The notes under the pieces: model-generated | The model's database searches: none | The model's input: the letters and a program-made list of their open reading frames with translations, nothing else | Told to the model about the DNA's origin: nothing | Position numbers and translations under genes: made by a program | Source of the DNA: Actinoallomurus sp040655075 | Lineage (GTDB): Bacteria; Actinomycetota; Actinomycetes; Streptosporangiales; Streptosporangiaceae | Assembly: GCF_040655075.1 (NCBI RefSeq) | Contig: NZ_JBFAJC010000011.1 | Coordinates: 124,001 to 188,000 of the forward strand | Reading direction: 5' to 3' | DNA: 64,000 nucleotides | Part shown: piece by piece, positions 8,602-17,690 of the stretch | How positions within the stretch are numbered: position 1 is the first letter of the stretch | Layout: each line of letters starts with the position of its first letter

Positions 8602-9501
8602 ATGACCTCGGCTTCGAACGCCTCCTCCAGTGGCCGACGACGGCTGTTCGCCCGCGTGGTGGCGACGGCGGCGGTCCTCGCCGGTGCGCTGACCACCGCC
8701 GGCGCCGCGCAGGCGGCCTCCACGAGCGGTGACCCCTCACCCAAGATCGTCGGTGGGAGCCCGGCCGACCAGACGTACTCGTTCATGGTCTCGCTGGAGT
8801 ACCTGCGCAACGGCAACCCGGACTCCCACCGGTGCGGCGGCGCGCTGATCAAGCCGCAGTGGGTCGTCCTCGCGGCGCACTGCGTGTCCACGGAGGGCTC
8901 GGACACGACCCCGTCCCAGCCCATGGACCCGACCATCTTCCACGTCCGGATCGGCTCGAAGGACCGGACCACGGGCGGCACGATCGCGAAGCTCGACAAG
9001 ATCGTCCTGCACCCCGGCTGGATCTTCTACCCGGACAAGGTCACCGGTAAGGACGTCGCGCTCCTGCACCTGACCGCGCCGGTCAGCGAGAAGACGGTGC
9101 CGATGGCCACCGTCCTCCCATCGCCGGGGACCAAGGTCCGGGAGATCGGCTGGGGGTACACCTCCAACAGCGACATCGGCGACCCGAGCAAGCTCCCGAC
9201 CATCCTCCAGCAGCTGGACACCAAGATCATTCCGGACGACACCACGAAGTGCCACGTCGACGAGAACGGAAGCGACGCGTACGGCATCGCCGTCGGTGAC
9301 ACCTGCGCCGACAACCCGGAGGGTGTCCGCGGCCCGTGCGGCGGCGACTCCGGCTCCCCGCTGCTGTCGCTGATCGACCAGCGCTGGGTCCTCCAGGGCG
9401 TCGACAGCCGCGGGGTGAGCGACACCTGCGGCGGAGCCCCGGACATCTACACCGGCATCGGTTACTACCGCGACTGGATCAACAGCGTCATCGGGGCCTG
9501 A
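8602..9501 (+). CDS. Secreted trypsin-like serine protease (S1A)
   Basis: 299 residues from the ATG at 8602. I chose it over the in-frame ATG at 8557 because AGGAG lies 9 bases before 8602 and the result is a normal signal peptide (RRR, hydrophobic core, AQA-A cleavage near residue 35). The mature end is close to KIVGGSPA, the usual trypsin activation site. The triad is LAAHC (His), DVALLHL (Asp) and CGGDSGSPL (Ser), with the typical cysteines. It should be an extracellular protease; the S1 pocket cannot be judged with certainty. It is a monocistronic unit that ends at a hairpin shared with the convergent hydrolase. Confidence 0.93.
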   Translation: MTSASNASSSGRRRLFARVVATAAVLAGALTTAGAAQAASTSGDPSPKIVGGSPADQTYSFMVSLEYLRNGNPDSHRCGGALIKPQWVVLAAHCVSTEGSDTTPSQPMDPTIFHVRIGSKDRTTGGTIAKLDKIVLHPGWIFYPDKVTGKDVALLHLTAPVSEKTVPMATVLPSPGTKVREIGWGYTSNSDIGDPSKLPTILQQLDTKIIPDDTTKCHVDENGSDAYGIAVGDTCADNPEGVRGPCGGDSGSPLLSLIDQRWVLQGVDSRGVSDTCGGAPDIYTGIGYYRDWINSVIGA

Positions 9502-9524
9502 CCGGGCATCGGGCCGGATGAGGT

Positions 9525-9551
9525 CGGTCGGTGGCCGTGACACACCGACCG
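9525..9551. terminator. Bidirectional hairpin terminator between convergent genes
   Basis: Perfect 9-bp arms CGGTCGGTG (9525-9533) and CACCGACCG (9543-9551) with a 9-base loop, placed between the stop of the serine protease (9501) and the stop of the alpha/beta hydrolase (9558). It has no T-run, as is usual in high-GC actinomycetes. Confidence 0.55.
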
Positions 9552-9557
9552 GCTGTC

Positions 9558-10352
9558 TCACCGCGCGAGGTCGGCGGCGAAGCCCTCCAGCGCCGCGGCG
9601 ACGGCCTCCGGCGCCTCCAGCGGCAGCAGGTGCCCGACACCGGGGATCACGTCGAACCGCGCGTGGGGGATCCAGGGCAGCAGATGATCGCGCAGGATCT
9701 GAGGCGGCTCGACCTGGTCGTGCTCGCCCGCCAGGACGAGGACGGGCACGTCGATCGCTCCGGCGGCGTCCGTGACGTCCGCCGCGATTCCGTGCAGCGG
9801 CCACTCCTGATACGCGGCGGCGTCGGCCGCCATGCTGTCGCGGACGACGGCCTCCCGTACGGCCGGATCCAGCGGGGCGGCGGTCAGCGCCTGGCCGAGC
9901 GACTGCTCGACGGCCTGCGGCGAGTCGTACGCCTGCGCGAGGAACCCCTGATACTCGGCGGTCACCGTCGCCGGTGGACGCGGCGGCGCAGGCGCCACCA
10001 GCACCACCCCGGCCAGTCCGGACGGACGCCGGGCGGCGGCGAGCTGGCTCACCTTGCCTCCCATCGAGTGCCCGACCAGCACGTACCGGTCGAGGCCGAG
10101 CCCCTGGGCGATGTCGATGACGTCGCCGGCGAGCCGATCGAGGCCGTACGGGCCGGGCAGTTCCCGGGACGAGCTCCAGCCGCGCTGGTCGAAGCGGACG
10201 ACATCGCGATCGGCCGGCAGCCGCTCCACCACCGCGTCCCACGTACGGGCGGACCCGCCCCAGTAGTGCACGAGGACCAGCGCCGGCCCGCCTCCTTCTC
10301 GCCTGCGCACGCCGACCGCCCCGCCCGCCACCGCGATTGTGGTTTCCGTCAT
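9558..10352 (-). CDS. Alpha/beta-fold hydrolase
   Basis: 264 residues from the ATG at 10352, which has GAGGAG 9 bases upstream. The frame stays open further upstream, but that part is arginine-rich shadow sequence. The nucleophile elbow is GHSMGG (Ser96), the acid lies in AGEHD and the histidine in GVGHLLPLEAPE. The oxyanion strand reads HYWGG instead of the more common HGWGG. Members act as esterases, haloperoxidase-like enzymes or C-C hydrolases, and the substrate cannot be told from sequence. It is divergent from an AraC-type regulator (10466), which is the obvious candidate to control it. Confidence 0.9.
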   Translation of the reverse strand: MTETTIAVAGGAVGVRRREGGGPALVLVHYWGGSARTWDAVVERLPADRDVVRFDQRGWSSSRELPGPYGLDRLAGDVIDIAQGLGLDRYVLVGHSMGGKVSQLAAARRPSGLAGVVLVAPAPPRPPATVTAEYQGFLAQAYDSPQAVEQSLGQALTAAPLDPAVREAVVRDSMAADAAAYQEWPLHGIAADVTDAAGAIDVPVLVLAGEHDQVEPPQILRDHLLPWIPHARFDVIPGVGHLLPLEAPEAVAAALEGFAADLAR

Positions 10353-10465
10353 CACCGTGTTCTCCTCACACTCCCGAGCCGGGCTGTCCCGGCCAGGGGT
10401 CTTACTGCAAGATCGCAAGGTCGACGCTACGGTCGTCGTGGGAGGGAAACACGGTCGAAAGGCGC

Positions 10466-11347
10466 GTGACTGCTGTGGAAACCGGTCAGCTCCCCGGAGT
10501 GCGGCAGCTCCGCTACTCCCCGGCCCCGGGAGCGGGCTTCGGCGTCGAGGTGCTCGGCTTCGAACGCCTGCGCCAGATGGACGCGGGCCGTCGGCGGAGT
10601 CGGCCGCAGCGCCCGGACTTCCACGTCCTGGCACTCGTACGGTCGGGCACGGGACATCACACCGCCGACTTCGTCGACCACGCCCTGCAGGAGCGGAGCG
10701 TCGTGTGGATCCGGCCCGGCGTCGTTCACCGCTGGACCGACATCGACGACCTCGACGGCCCGCTGGTGCTGTTCGAGCAGGGCTTCCTGCCCGCCGGCCC
10801 CGCGGCCCGGGCGGCGGCGGACGTCTTCGCGCCGACGTGCTGGCAGTTGGACGAGAGCGCCTGGGACCTGAGCGTACGAGCGGCGGACCACCTGACGTAC
10901 GAGCACGCGGCGGCCGTGGCCGACCCGCGCCTGGCATCGTCCCCCGTGCTCGCCCACCTGCTCGCGGCGCTCGCCCTGCGGGTGCTCCCCGCCCAACCGG
11001 GTATCTCCGCCGCGGCCGAGGACGACACGGTCTTCCGCCGCTACCGCGCCGCCGTGGAGAAGTACTTCACCCGATGGCACCACGTCGCCGACTACGCCCG
11101 CGCGCTCGGCTACGGCGTACGGACCCTGACCCGCGCGACCCGCGAAACCGCCGGTGTGGGCGCCAAGCAGTTCCTTGACCAGCGGATCCTGCTGGAGGCC
11201 AAACGCCTCCTAGCCCACACCGACCTGCCCGTCGCGCGCTGCGCCGAACGCCTCGGCTTCGACGACGCCGCGAACTTTAGTACGTTCTTCCAGCGTCAGG
11301 AGGGCCTGTCCCCCAGCCGCTGGCGCTCCGCCCGCAGCGGCCGCTGA
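10466..11347 (+). CDS. AraC-family transcriptional regulator
   Basis: 293 residues from the GTG at 10466, preceded by GAAAGG; a GTG at 10475 is also possible. The N-terminal half is a cupin-like effector domain (HVLALVRSGTGHHTADF, then a PGVVHRW motif). The C-terminal 100 residues form the paired HTH of AraC/XylS, with the second helix region CAERLGFDDAANFSTFFQRQEG and the closing SPSRWR typical of the family. It lies 113 bp from the divergent alpha/beta hydrolase, so local control of that gene is likely. Its stop is one base away from the stop of the convergent sulfotransferase. Confidence 0.9.
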   Translation: MTAVETGQLPGVRQLRYSPAPGAGFGVEVLGFERLRQMDAGRRRSRPQRPDFHVLALVRSGTGHHTADFVDHALQERSVVWIRPGVVHRWTDIDDLDGPLVLFEQGFLPAGPAARAAADVFAPTCWQLDESAWDLSVRAADHLTYEHAAAVADPRLASSPVLAHLLAALALRVLPAQPGISAAAEDDTVFRRYRAAVEKYFTRWHHVADYARALGYGVRTLTRATRETAGVGAKQFLDQRILLEAKRLLAHTDLPVARCAERLGFDDAANFSTFFQRQEGLSPSRWRSARSGR

Positions 11348-11348
11348 C

Positions 11349-11981
11349 CTACTCCGCCTTGCGCAGCCGGTCGGCGATCCGGGCGGCGAACTCCTGCCGG
11401 TCGTTGCTGCGGGGGAACGGCTCGTCGGGCACCGGCACGCCGAGGAAATCGCACAGCGGGCCCCAGCCCTGCTTCACCTGGAACTCCAGCAGCCGCTCGG
11501 CCGGCACCTCCCGCCGTACCTCGTCGTTGTGCGCGGCGAAGACCGCCATCGCGTGCTCGGCGTCCTCGAACCGGCCGCCGAACGCCCCGTCCCACAGCAG
11601 CCGTCCCACGAGCTCCCGCCGCTCCCGGCTCAGCGGATCGTCCGCCAGGTACGACCGGGCCCGGTAGATGCTCTCGTAGGCGCTCTCGTACCAGCTCCGC
11701 GGATCGCGGACGGTGAGGATCACCTTCGCCTCCGGATAGTGGGCGACGAGCTGCCGCCAGAACGTCACCCCCGGCCAGTCGACCGTCGCCCGGAAGTCCC
11801 GGTAGACCATGTCCCAGTCCGCGGTGCCGTCCTCCGCCACCCGCGACCACAGATCCAGCTGCTCCTGATCGTCGATCAGTTCGATCATGTGGTGGCACGG
11901 CCCGAACCCGAGCCGTTCCAGTGCGAGTTTCATCGACAGTGTGCCGGTCCGTCCGAACCCTGCCCCGATCACCTGAAGCAC
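11349..11981 (-). CDS. Sulfotransferase-family protein (copy 1)
   Basis: 210 residues from the GTG at 11981 (GAGAGGA upstream). The PAPS 5'-phosphosulfate loop is GAGFGRTGTLSMKLAL at the very N-terminus and the 3'-phosphate strand is VILTVRDPRSWYES. These are the two hallmarks of this short bacterial sulfotransferase group, whose acceptors are mostly unknown. It is clearly a sister of the protein at 12982-13608: both share the GFGPCHHMIELID, ATVDWPG and LGVPVPDEPFPR blocks. Between them lies a poly-gamma-glutamate hydrolase-like lipoprotein in the same orientation, so the three may act together on a cell-surface product; this is inference. Confidence 0.88.
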   Translation of the reverse strand: MLQVIGAGFGRTGTLSMKLALERLGFGPCHHMIELIDDQEQLDLWSRVAEDGTADWDMVYRDFRATVDWPGVTFWRQLVAHYPEAKVILTVRDPRSWYESAYESIYRARSYLADDPLSRERRELVGRLLWDGAFGGRFEDAEHAMAVFAAHNDEVRREVPAERLLEFQVKQGWGPLCDFLGVPVPDEPFPRSNDRQEFAARIADRLRKAE

Positions 11982-12148
11982 GAGCGCATCCTCTCGTGTG
12001 CGGAGCCGCCCCCTTTCGTGGCAGTAAGGGGGCGACATGTAAAACGAACGTTCTTCTCCCGATGCTAACCGGATGCGCCGCTTCGGTGATCTTCCCGAGG
12101 TGTCTCATTCGTCGGCCGGTTCCGGACACCCCGCCAGGCGCGCGTGGC

Positions 12149-12895
12149 TCAGAGACCTGCCAGGACGCTGTCGACCGCCTTCGCGTAGGCGTAGAACGCC
12201 TGCGTCCGGTGCGCCGGATTCGCGATCCAGTCGCCGTCCAGCCGCCCGCTCTTGAAGAACGCCTTCCGCTGCGCCGCGCTGATCTCCAGCTGCACGCCCT
12301 TCCCACGCTGGTTCCGGTTGCAGATGTTCTTCGGATCCTGGCCCTCGATCTTCGACGCCGGCACCGCCGTCTTGAACCCCTTCGCGTTCAGCGCCTTGAT
12401 GATCTTCTTGACCAGCGCGGTGTCCCGCCCGCCCACGTACGTCACCGCTCGGTCGCCCTTGGCGGCGTGCCAGGAGACGGTGTACTTGGAAGCCTTCACG
12501 AGCTTCAGCGCCCGCGGCTCGTCGAAGTGGGTCGAGGTGATGTGCAGCTTCTGGTTGCCCGACTTCTTCATCCCCACGAACGAGTAGTAGTCGTCGCGGC
12601 CGGAACTCGCGGCGTAGTCGGCGAGCTGCGTGGTCGGCGGCTCGATCAGCCCACCGTGGATCGCGATCTGCACCACCTTCGCGCCGCGCACCGTCCGCTG
12701 CACCCGCTTGTAGTCCCGGCCCTCCTTCTCGTGCCGGGCGAGGTCGGCATAATTCCGGTACGTGTCGGCCGTCACCTGGACCGTCCGCGCGACCGGAGCA
12801 GCCTGCGCGGCCTTGCCCGCCGCCGGGGCTGAGCCGCATGCCGTTAGAGCCAGCAGGCCGGCGGTGCTGAGAACGAACTGCGTCTTCTTCTTCAC
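12149..12895 (-). CDS. Poly-gamma-glutamate hydrolase-like lipoprotein
   Basis: 248 residues. The start MKKK is followed by a hydrophobic core and the lipobox LTAC (Cys20), so it should be anchored outside the membrane. The body matches the zinc-dependent poly-gamma-glutamate hydrolase family (PghP/YmaC type): IAIHGGLIEPPTTQLA with the first metal His and Glu, HITSTHFDEP, VSWHAAKGD, and GQDPKNICNRN with GVQLEISAAQR near the end. Family members degrade gamma-linked glutamate polymers such as phage or capsule gamma-PGA. No capsule synthesis genes are visible. It is flanked on both sides by sister sulfotransferases on the same strand. Confidence 0.82.
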   Translation of the reverse strand: MKKKTQFVLSTAGLLALTACGSAPAAGKAAQAAPVARTVQVTADTYRNYADLARHEKEGRDYKRVQRTVRGAKVVQIAIHGGLIEPPTTQLADYAASSGRDDYYSFVGMKKSGNQKLHITSTHFDEPRALKLVKASKYTVSWHAAKGDRAVTYVGGRDTALVKKIIKALNAKGFKTAVPASKIEGQDPKNICNRNQRGKGVQLEISAAQRKAFFKSGRLDGDWIANPAHRTQAFYAYAKAVDSVLAGL

Positions 12896-12981
12896 TGCTA
12901 CCTCACTCCACTGGGGGACGAGGCAGCCAAGCGCAGCAAACGATCTTGCGTCAAGCGGTCCAGGTCACCGCGAAGGGGTCC

Positions 12982-13608
12982 TCACCGTCCCTGCCTCTGG
13001 GCGACCCGTTCGGCGAACTCCTGCCGGTCGTTGGTACGGGGAAACGGCTCATCGGGAACGGGCACGCCGAGGAAGTCGCACAACGGCCCCCAGCCCTGAC
13101 GCACGCGGAACTCCAGCAGCCGCTCGCCCGGGACCTCCCGCCGTACCGCGTCGTTATGCTCGATGAAGACGGCCTTCGCGTACGCGGCATCCTCGAACCG
13201 CCCGCCGAAGTCCCCGTCCCACACCACCCGCTGCACGAACTGCCGCCGCCGCACGCCGAGCGGATCCGCCGGCCACTGTGACGTGGCCCGGTAGATGCTC
13301 TCGCGGGCGCTCTCGTACCAGCTCTTCGGGCTGCGGACGGTGAGGATCACCTTGGCGCCGGGGTAGTAGTCGACGAGCCGCCGCCAGAACGCCGCCCCCG
13401 GCCAGTCGACCGTGGCCCGATAGCCGCGGTAAACCTCATCCCAGTCCGCGTCGCCGTTCTCGACCGCCCGGGACCACCGGTCCAACTGCTCCGGATTGTC
13501 GATGAGCTCGATCATGTGGTGGCACGGCCCGAACCCGAGCCGCTCCAGCGCCAACTTCAACGACAGCGTGCCGGTCCGCCCGAACCCGGCCCCGATCACC
13601 TCGAGCAC
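12982..13608 (-). CDS. Sulfotransferase-family protein (copy 2)
   Basis: 208 residues from a GTG at 13608 (GGGGGAGG upstream). It has the same build as the protein at 11349-11981: GAGFGRTGTLSLKLAL loop for PAPS, VILTVRSPKSWYES strand and the end NDRQEFAERV. The two copies most likely arose by local duplication, with the lipoprotein gene now between them. Differences are concentrated in the middle (for example YYPGAKV against HYPEAKV), so acceptor specificity may have diverged. The acceptor is unknown. Confidence 0.88.
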   Translation of the reverse strand: MLEVIGAGFGRTGTLSLKLALERLGFGPCHHMIELIDNPEQLDRWSRAVENGDADWDEVYRGYRATVDWPGAAFWRRLVDYYPGAKVILTVRSPKSWYESARESIYRATSQWPADPLGVRRRQFVQRVVWDGDFGGRFEDAAYAKAVFIEHNDAVRREVPGERLLEFRVRQGWGPLCDFLGVPVPDEPFPRTNDRQEFAERVAQRQGR

Positions 13609-13821
13609 GATTCCTCCCCCGAGAACCCGCCCCAGCGACCGACCACACCCTCACCGGGCCATGCCCCACCCGAACCCCGCCGAACCAGGACGAACGCCCT
13701 CTGTGCTGGTCCCGTCGCCGGCGACGTCAGCGTGGTATCGCCTCAGCGTGCTGAGCGACAAGGGCCGCCCAGCGCTCGACGCCACTACCAACCTGGAAGT
13801 ACTGGCTCATCGAGGGCGTGT

Positions 13822-14739
13822 TCAGATGACGGGCGGCCGGCCAAGCGAGGTCATCCGCCAGACGGTACGCCACGACATCGGCCGCCGCGGCCCGCACGGC
13901 GTACGGACACCTTCGGTGAAACCGCCGGCCCAGGCACGCAGGCCGGCCAGCGGTGGCCGGCGCAGCACCGTCACGAGTGTCCACATGCCCAGATAGACCG
14001 GGACCAGTACGGCGGGCAGGTGGCGGCGGGCCAGCCAGACCCGGTTACGGGCGATCATCCGGTAGTACATCGCGTGCCGCGTCGGGCTGGTGCGGGGGTG
14101 CTGCAACAGCAGGTCAGGGCGGTAGTCGATCCGCCAGCCCGCATCCAGAGCGCGCCAGGCGACGTCGGTCTCCTCGTGCGCGTAAAAGAACGCCTCCGGC
14201 CAATCACCGGTCTGCTCGACGACGGCCATCCGGATGGCGTTCCCGCCGCCCAAGAACGTGGTGACCGGACCGCCGCGAAGCGGGTCCCGCGCACCCAGCC
14301 GAGGCACGTGACGGCGCTGCGTGGCACCGGACTCATCGGCGATCCGGAAGCTCACGATGCCCAGCTCGGGATCGTCGGCGAACGCCTGCCGAACCCGCTG
14401 GAACGTTGCCGGCTCGGGCAGCAGCCCATCGTCATCGAGGTACATCACCACATCGACGTCACCTTGCTCTCGCAGCGCCGTCAGCGCGACGTTCCGGCCA
14501 CCGGAGATCCCGAGGTTCTTCTCGACCTCGACGCCCTGCACTCCGGATGGAAGCGGCGGCAACGGCACACCGTTGCCCACTACCACGATCCGCGGGACGT
14601 CCCCATGCTGCGCCAGAACCGACTCCAGCAACGCGGACAGCTCCGCGGGCCGGTCGCCCATCGTCAGAATCGCGACACCGAGCCCCAGCCCCGCGTCGGC
14701 GACATCAGCAGATGACGCCTGAACCTCGGCCAACGGCAT
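13822..14739 (-). CDS. Family 2 glycosyltransferase
   Basis: 305 residues from the ATG at 14739, which has GGGAG just upstream; an in-frame upstream extension lacks a binding site. GT-A fold features: N-terminal strand VAILTMGDRPAEL, LGISGGRNVAL for the nucleotide sugar, the DXD-type metal motif DDD in VMYLDDDGLL, and the acceptor-side HEETDVAWRA. The C-terminus is hydrophobic (VPVYLGMWTLVTVL), suggesting membrane association. The layout resembles rhamnosyl- or galactofuranosyl-type transferases for surface glycans. It lies upstream of the sulfotransferase/lipoprotein cluster in the same direction, with a 213-bp gap. Confidence 0.88.
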   Translation of the reverse strand: MPLAEVQASSADVADAGLGLGVAILTMGDRPAELSALLESVLAQHGDVPRIVVVGNGVPLPPLPSGVQGVEVEKNLGISGGRNVALTALREQGDVDVVMYLDDDGLLPEPATFQRVRQAFADDPELGIVSFRIADESGATQRRHVPRLGARDPLRGGPVTTFLGGGNAIRMAVVEQTGDWPEAFFYAHEETDVAWRALDAGWRIDYRPDLLLQHPRTSPTRHAMYYRMIARNRVWLARRHLPAVLVPVYLGMWTLVTVLRRPPLAGLRAWAGGFTEGVRTPCGPRRPMSWRTVWRMTSLGRPPVI

Positions 14740-15045
14740 GACGGCTCCCAAAGCAAGTGAAACAAAAGGTGTCGTGACGATGAACGCCACGACACTGGAT
14801 CGTAACCGCAAGCGCCTGACCTTGCGCGGAAGACGAGCCGCAGCCACCCGTCAGCAAGCCGTGGGACAGTGCGCTGATCAACTAGTTCGGCCGCCCAGAG
14901 CGGGTACGCCGGGACCCACGTCGTAGGCTGCTGAACGAAGCCACCGGCGGGTAAGGAGGGCGGAATTCCTGGTGATGACCGTGTCGCACGCCGCCGCAGC
15001 ACTGATTTATTTGGTTCGCGCCACGCCCGCCTGGGAGGTGACCGA
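14740..15045. other. Divergent intergenic region with an inverted repeat
   Basis: 306 bp between the glycosyltransferase and dehydrogenase starts. It contains a perfect 8-bp inverted repeat, GTGTCGTG (14769-14776) and CACGACAC (14788-14795), with an 11-base spacer, which could be an operator or a leader hairpin. No gene is seen. Confidence 0.4.
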
Positions 15046-15975
15046 GTGAGCGTCCCACCCGACACGCTCGTACCCTGGCCGCACGTCGCCGACCTGATGG
15101 GCGGCTGGCCGGACTCCCTGACCGTCGCGATCTACGACGGTACGGGCCCGGCCCCGGCGGACGTGTCCGAGGTGCGGTTCTACGTGCTGCCGTACGCGAA
15201 AGGGCCCGAGACGTTCGAACCGCTGGGCCGGATGCCGAAACTGGAGGCCGTGCAGAGCCTCAGCGCCGGCGTCGACAACCTGCTCCCGCACGTGCCACCG
15301 AACGTCACCTTGTGCAACGGCCGGGGCCTGCACGACGCGAGCGTCGCCGAACACGTCCTCGGCCTGATCCTCGCCGCGCAACGCGAACTGCCCCGCTGGG
15401 TCCGCGACCAGGGCGAGGAACGCTGGCAGCCGCACTTCACCCGCTCGCTCGCCGGCTCCCGAGTGCTCCTCCTGGGCTACGGCTCGATCGCCGCCGCCAT
15501 CGAGGCCCGCCTACTGCCCTTCGAGACGGAAGTACGCCGAGTCGCCCGCCGCGCCCGCCCGGCCGAGTCGGTGCACGGAGTCGACGAGCTGCCGGACCTA
15601 CTCCCGCACGCGGACATCGTCGTGTCCACCCTGCCCCTGACCGCCGAGACCACCGGCCTCCTCGACGCCCGCCTGCTCGCCACCCTGCCCGACGACGCGC
15701 TCATCGTGAACGTCGGCCGCGGCGGCACCATCGATACCGCCGCCCTGCTGGCCGAGACGAGGTCAGGACGATTGCGCGCCGCTTTGGACGTCATGGACCC
15801 CGAGCCACCCCCGGCCGGACACCCCCTGTGGTCCGTGCCGAACGTCCTGATCACGCCGCATGTGGGCGGCGGCTCCGCGACGTTCTATCCCCGCGCCGAA
15901 CGCCTGATCGCCGAGCAACTCCGAAGGTTCGCCACCGGAGAGCCGCTGCTCAACCAGGTCACTCGACCGGCCTGA
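15046..15975 (+). CDS. D-2-hydroxyacid dehydrogenase
   Basis: 309 residues from a GTG at 15046 with GGGAGG 7 bases upstream. NAD(P)-dependent oxidoreductase acting on a 2-keto/2-hydroxy acid. The nucleotide-binding motif is LLGYGSIA (GxGxxx) after residue 140. The catalytic signature is NVGRGGTIDTAALL (Arg), a Glu in DPEPPP and the His in LITPHVGG. The substrate domain is formed by residues 1-100 and the C-terminus. Substrates in this superfamily range from glycerate to phosphite, so no finer call is made. It stands alone after the divergent glycosyltransferase. Confidence 0.9.
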   Translation: MSVPPDTLVPWPHVADLMGGWPDSLTVAIYDGTGPAPADVSEVRFYVLPYAKGPETFEPLGRMPKLEAVQSLSAGVDNLLPHVPPNVTLCNGRGLHDASVAEHVLGLILAAQRELPRWVRDQGEERWQPHFTRSLAGSRVLLLGYGSIAAAIEARLLPFETEVRRVARRARPAESVHGVDELPDLLPHADIVVSTLPLTAETTGLLDARLLATLPDDALIVNVGRGGTIDTAALLAETRSGRLRAALDVMDPEPPPAGHPLWSVPNVLITPHVGGGSATFYPRAERLIAEQLRRFATGEPLLNQVTRPA

Positions 15976-16020
15976 CCGCGGGGGTGCCGTGGGGACCTCC
16001 TGGCCCTTGTGTCATCTGCC

Positions 16021-17028
16021 ATGATCAGGGCCCGCCTGGAGTCCATCGAGAGGGTTGAGATCTTGTCGGCATCCGCCGAGTCTCTGATCGCCGACATTCC
16101 CGCGTTCGCGCCGTACGCCCGCCCGGCGACCCTGCTGAGGCCGGTGGCGGGTACGCCCGGTGTCCGGGACAGCTCCGTCGGCGGGCCACTGCTGTGGCCG
16201 GAAGACGAGCCGTGGCCGGTATGCCGTGCGCCCCATCTGATGGAGGTTCGCGAGAAGCTCACGGACGAGGAGCGCGAAACCTGGCAGCGGATCGACCGCG
16301 ACATGAAGGAACGGCGCCGCCAGAATCCGAGCCGGGCGTACGAGCTCACGAACGAGGAGGCCCGGATCCAGACGGAGATCATGGCGGGCGCGTCGGCGCT
16401 CGACATGACGAATTGGGAGAGAATCCGCGGGGTGCAGGACACCTCCGGCCCCAGCGTCCCGATGGTTCCCGTCATCCAGCTCTACGCACGGGACGTGCCG
16501 GGAGACCACTGGCCGACCGGGATGGATCTCCTGGAGGTGCTGTGGTGCCCGAACGACCACAGCGAACCCCCGGACCAGCCCAACTACTTCGGACCCACGA
16601 TCGAACTGCGGTACCGGTCGTCATCCGCGGTCGAGACCGTGTTGAACCCTCCCCGACCGGAACAAGCCGACGAGGGCTACCTCCCTGAACCTTGTGCCGT
16701 CGCCCCGGAGGAGATCGTCGATCTGCCGGCCGTGGACGAACTCCCCGAAGCCCTCTACGACGAGGGCTGCCACTGGGCGGACGCACGCGGCATCGAGTAC
16801 CACCGCGGCCTGGCCTGCCGCCCCGGCTGGAAGGTCGGCGGCTGGCCCAGCTGGCACCTCACCGACCTCATCCCCATCGACTGCTCCTGCGGCGCGCGCA
16901 TGCGGCTGTTCCTGACCATGGAGAGCAGCAACGACGGCCCCGACATCGTCGTCGGCCGCTTCGGCGAACTCCGCATCTTCACCTGCCCCGTGGACGCCGC
17001 CCACCCGATCAGGCTGAACATTCAGTAA
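16021..17028 (+). CDS. Uncharacterised protein with YwqG/DUF1963-like features
   Basis: 335 residues from the ATG at 16021; a GTG at 16009 and a TTG further in, after GAGAGG, are alternatives. The pattern SSVGGPLLWPEDEPWPVC near the start, VPVIQLYARDVP in the middle and GGWPSW plus a CSCGARMRLFLT block at the end resemble the DUF1963/YwqG group of small beta-rich proteins with no known activity. The cysteines (DCSCG and TCPVD) could bind zinc. Its last 41 codons are duplicated at 19605-19739. It opens a run of four poorly known genes on the same strand. Confidence 0.75.
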   Translation: MIRARLESIERVEILSASAESLIADIPAFAPYARPATLLRPVAGTPGVRDSSVGGPLLWPEDEPWPVCRAPHLMEVREKLTDEERETWQRIDRDMKERRRQNPSRAYELTNEEARIQTEIMAGASALDMTNWERIRGVQDTSGPSVPMVPVIQLYARDVPGDHWPTGMDLLEVLWCPNDHSEPPDQPNYFGPTIELRYRSSSAVETVLNPPRPEQADEGYLPEPCAVAPEEIVDLPAVDELPEALYDEGCHWADARGIEYHRGLACRPGWKVGGWPSWHLTDLIPIDCSCGARMRLFLTMESSNDGPDIVVGRFGELRIFTCPVDAAHPIRLNIQ

Positions 17029-17081
17029 CGGTCGCCCCGGAGTCCGGCGGCCACTCTCGTACGAGGAAGGGATCCGGTGCC

Positions 17082-17591
17082 ATGCCGACTCTGATCCGCC
17101 GGACGTCCGCCGAGGTGTGGGTGGACGCGTCCACGGTCGACCTGGCCGGCGAGGACCTGGTGACGGAGTTCGAACCGGACTGGACCACGACGGGCCTGGT
17201 CGACGCCGACCCCGACGGCGACGGCGCCCGTGTCATCTGCGGACAGGAGATCGGCGACATCGCCGTCACCGCCGAACTCTGGAACGACGCTCCGCCGCCG
17301 GCCGCCGATGACTGGCAGGACGTCGCCGAGGTCTCGGTCGCCTGGCAGTCCGCGTTCCTGGACTTCGAGACGACGGGCAGCGGCGACGACCCGGCCAAAC
17401 GCCTCGAACTGCCCGGCCCCGGCGACTACCGGCTGCGCGTCCACGGCCGCAACCGCGACGACGGCGACCCCCGTGGGGACGGCGACCCGGTAGAGGAGTA
17501 CCTGATCCAGGTGTGGCCCGCCCCGCAGGGCGAGCCCATCACGATCAAGTCGACCAGCCAGACCGCGGCCCTGTGGAGGACGGAACGGTGA
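17082..17591 (+). CDS. Uncharacterised protein
   Basis: 169 residues from the ATG at 17082 (GAGGAAGGG upstream). Acidic, with no signal peptide or membrane segment. It reads like a beta-sandwich (strands AEVWVDASTVDL, DIAVTAELW, YRLRVHGRN) ending in VEEYLIQVWPAP. I do not recognise a catalytic motif. It follows the YwqG-like gene by 53 bp and is probably cotranscribed. Proteins of this size beside SUKH- or YwqG-like genes are often immunity proteins of toxin systems, but no toxin gene is present next to it. Confidence 0.7.
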   Translation: MPTLIRRTSAEVWVDASTVDLAGEDLVTEFEPDWTTTGLVDADPDGDGARVICGQEIGDIAVTAELWNDAPPPAADDWQDVAEVSVAWQSAFLDFETTGSGDDPAKRLELPGPGDYRLRVHGRNRDDGDPRGDGDPVEEYLIQVWPAPQGEPITIKSTSQTAALWRTER

Positions 17592-17690
17592 GGCGACGAA
17601 CCCACCGGACGGTCAGCTCGGCACCCGGGACGGCCGCGGCCACGTAATCCCGTGGCGGCGGGGCCTGGATACGCGCCAGGATGAAACGCC

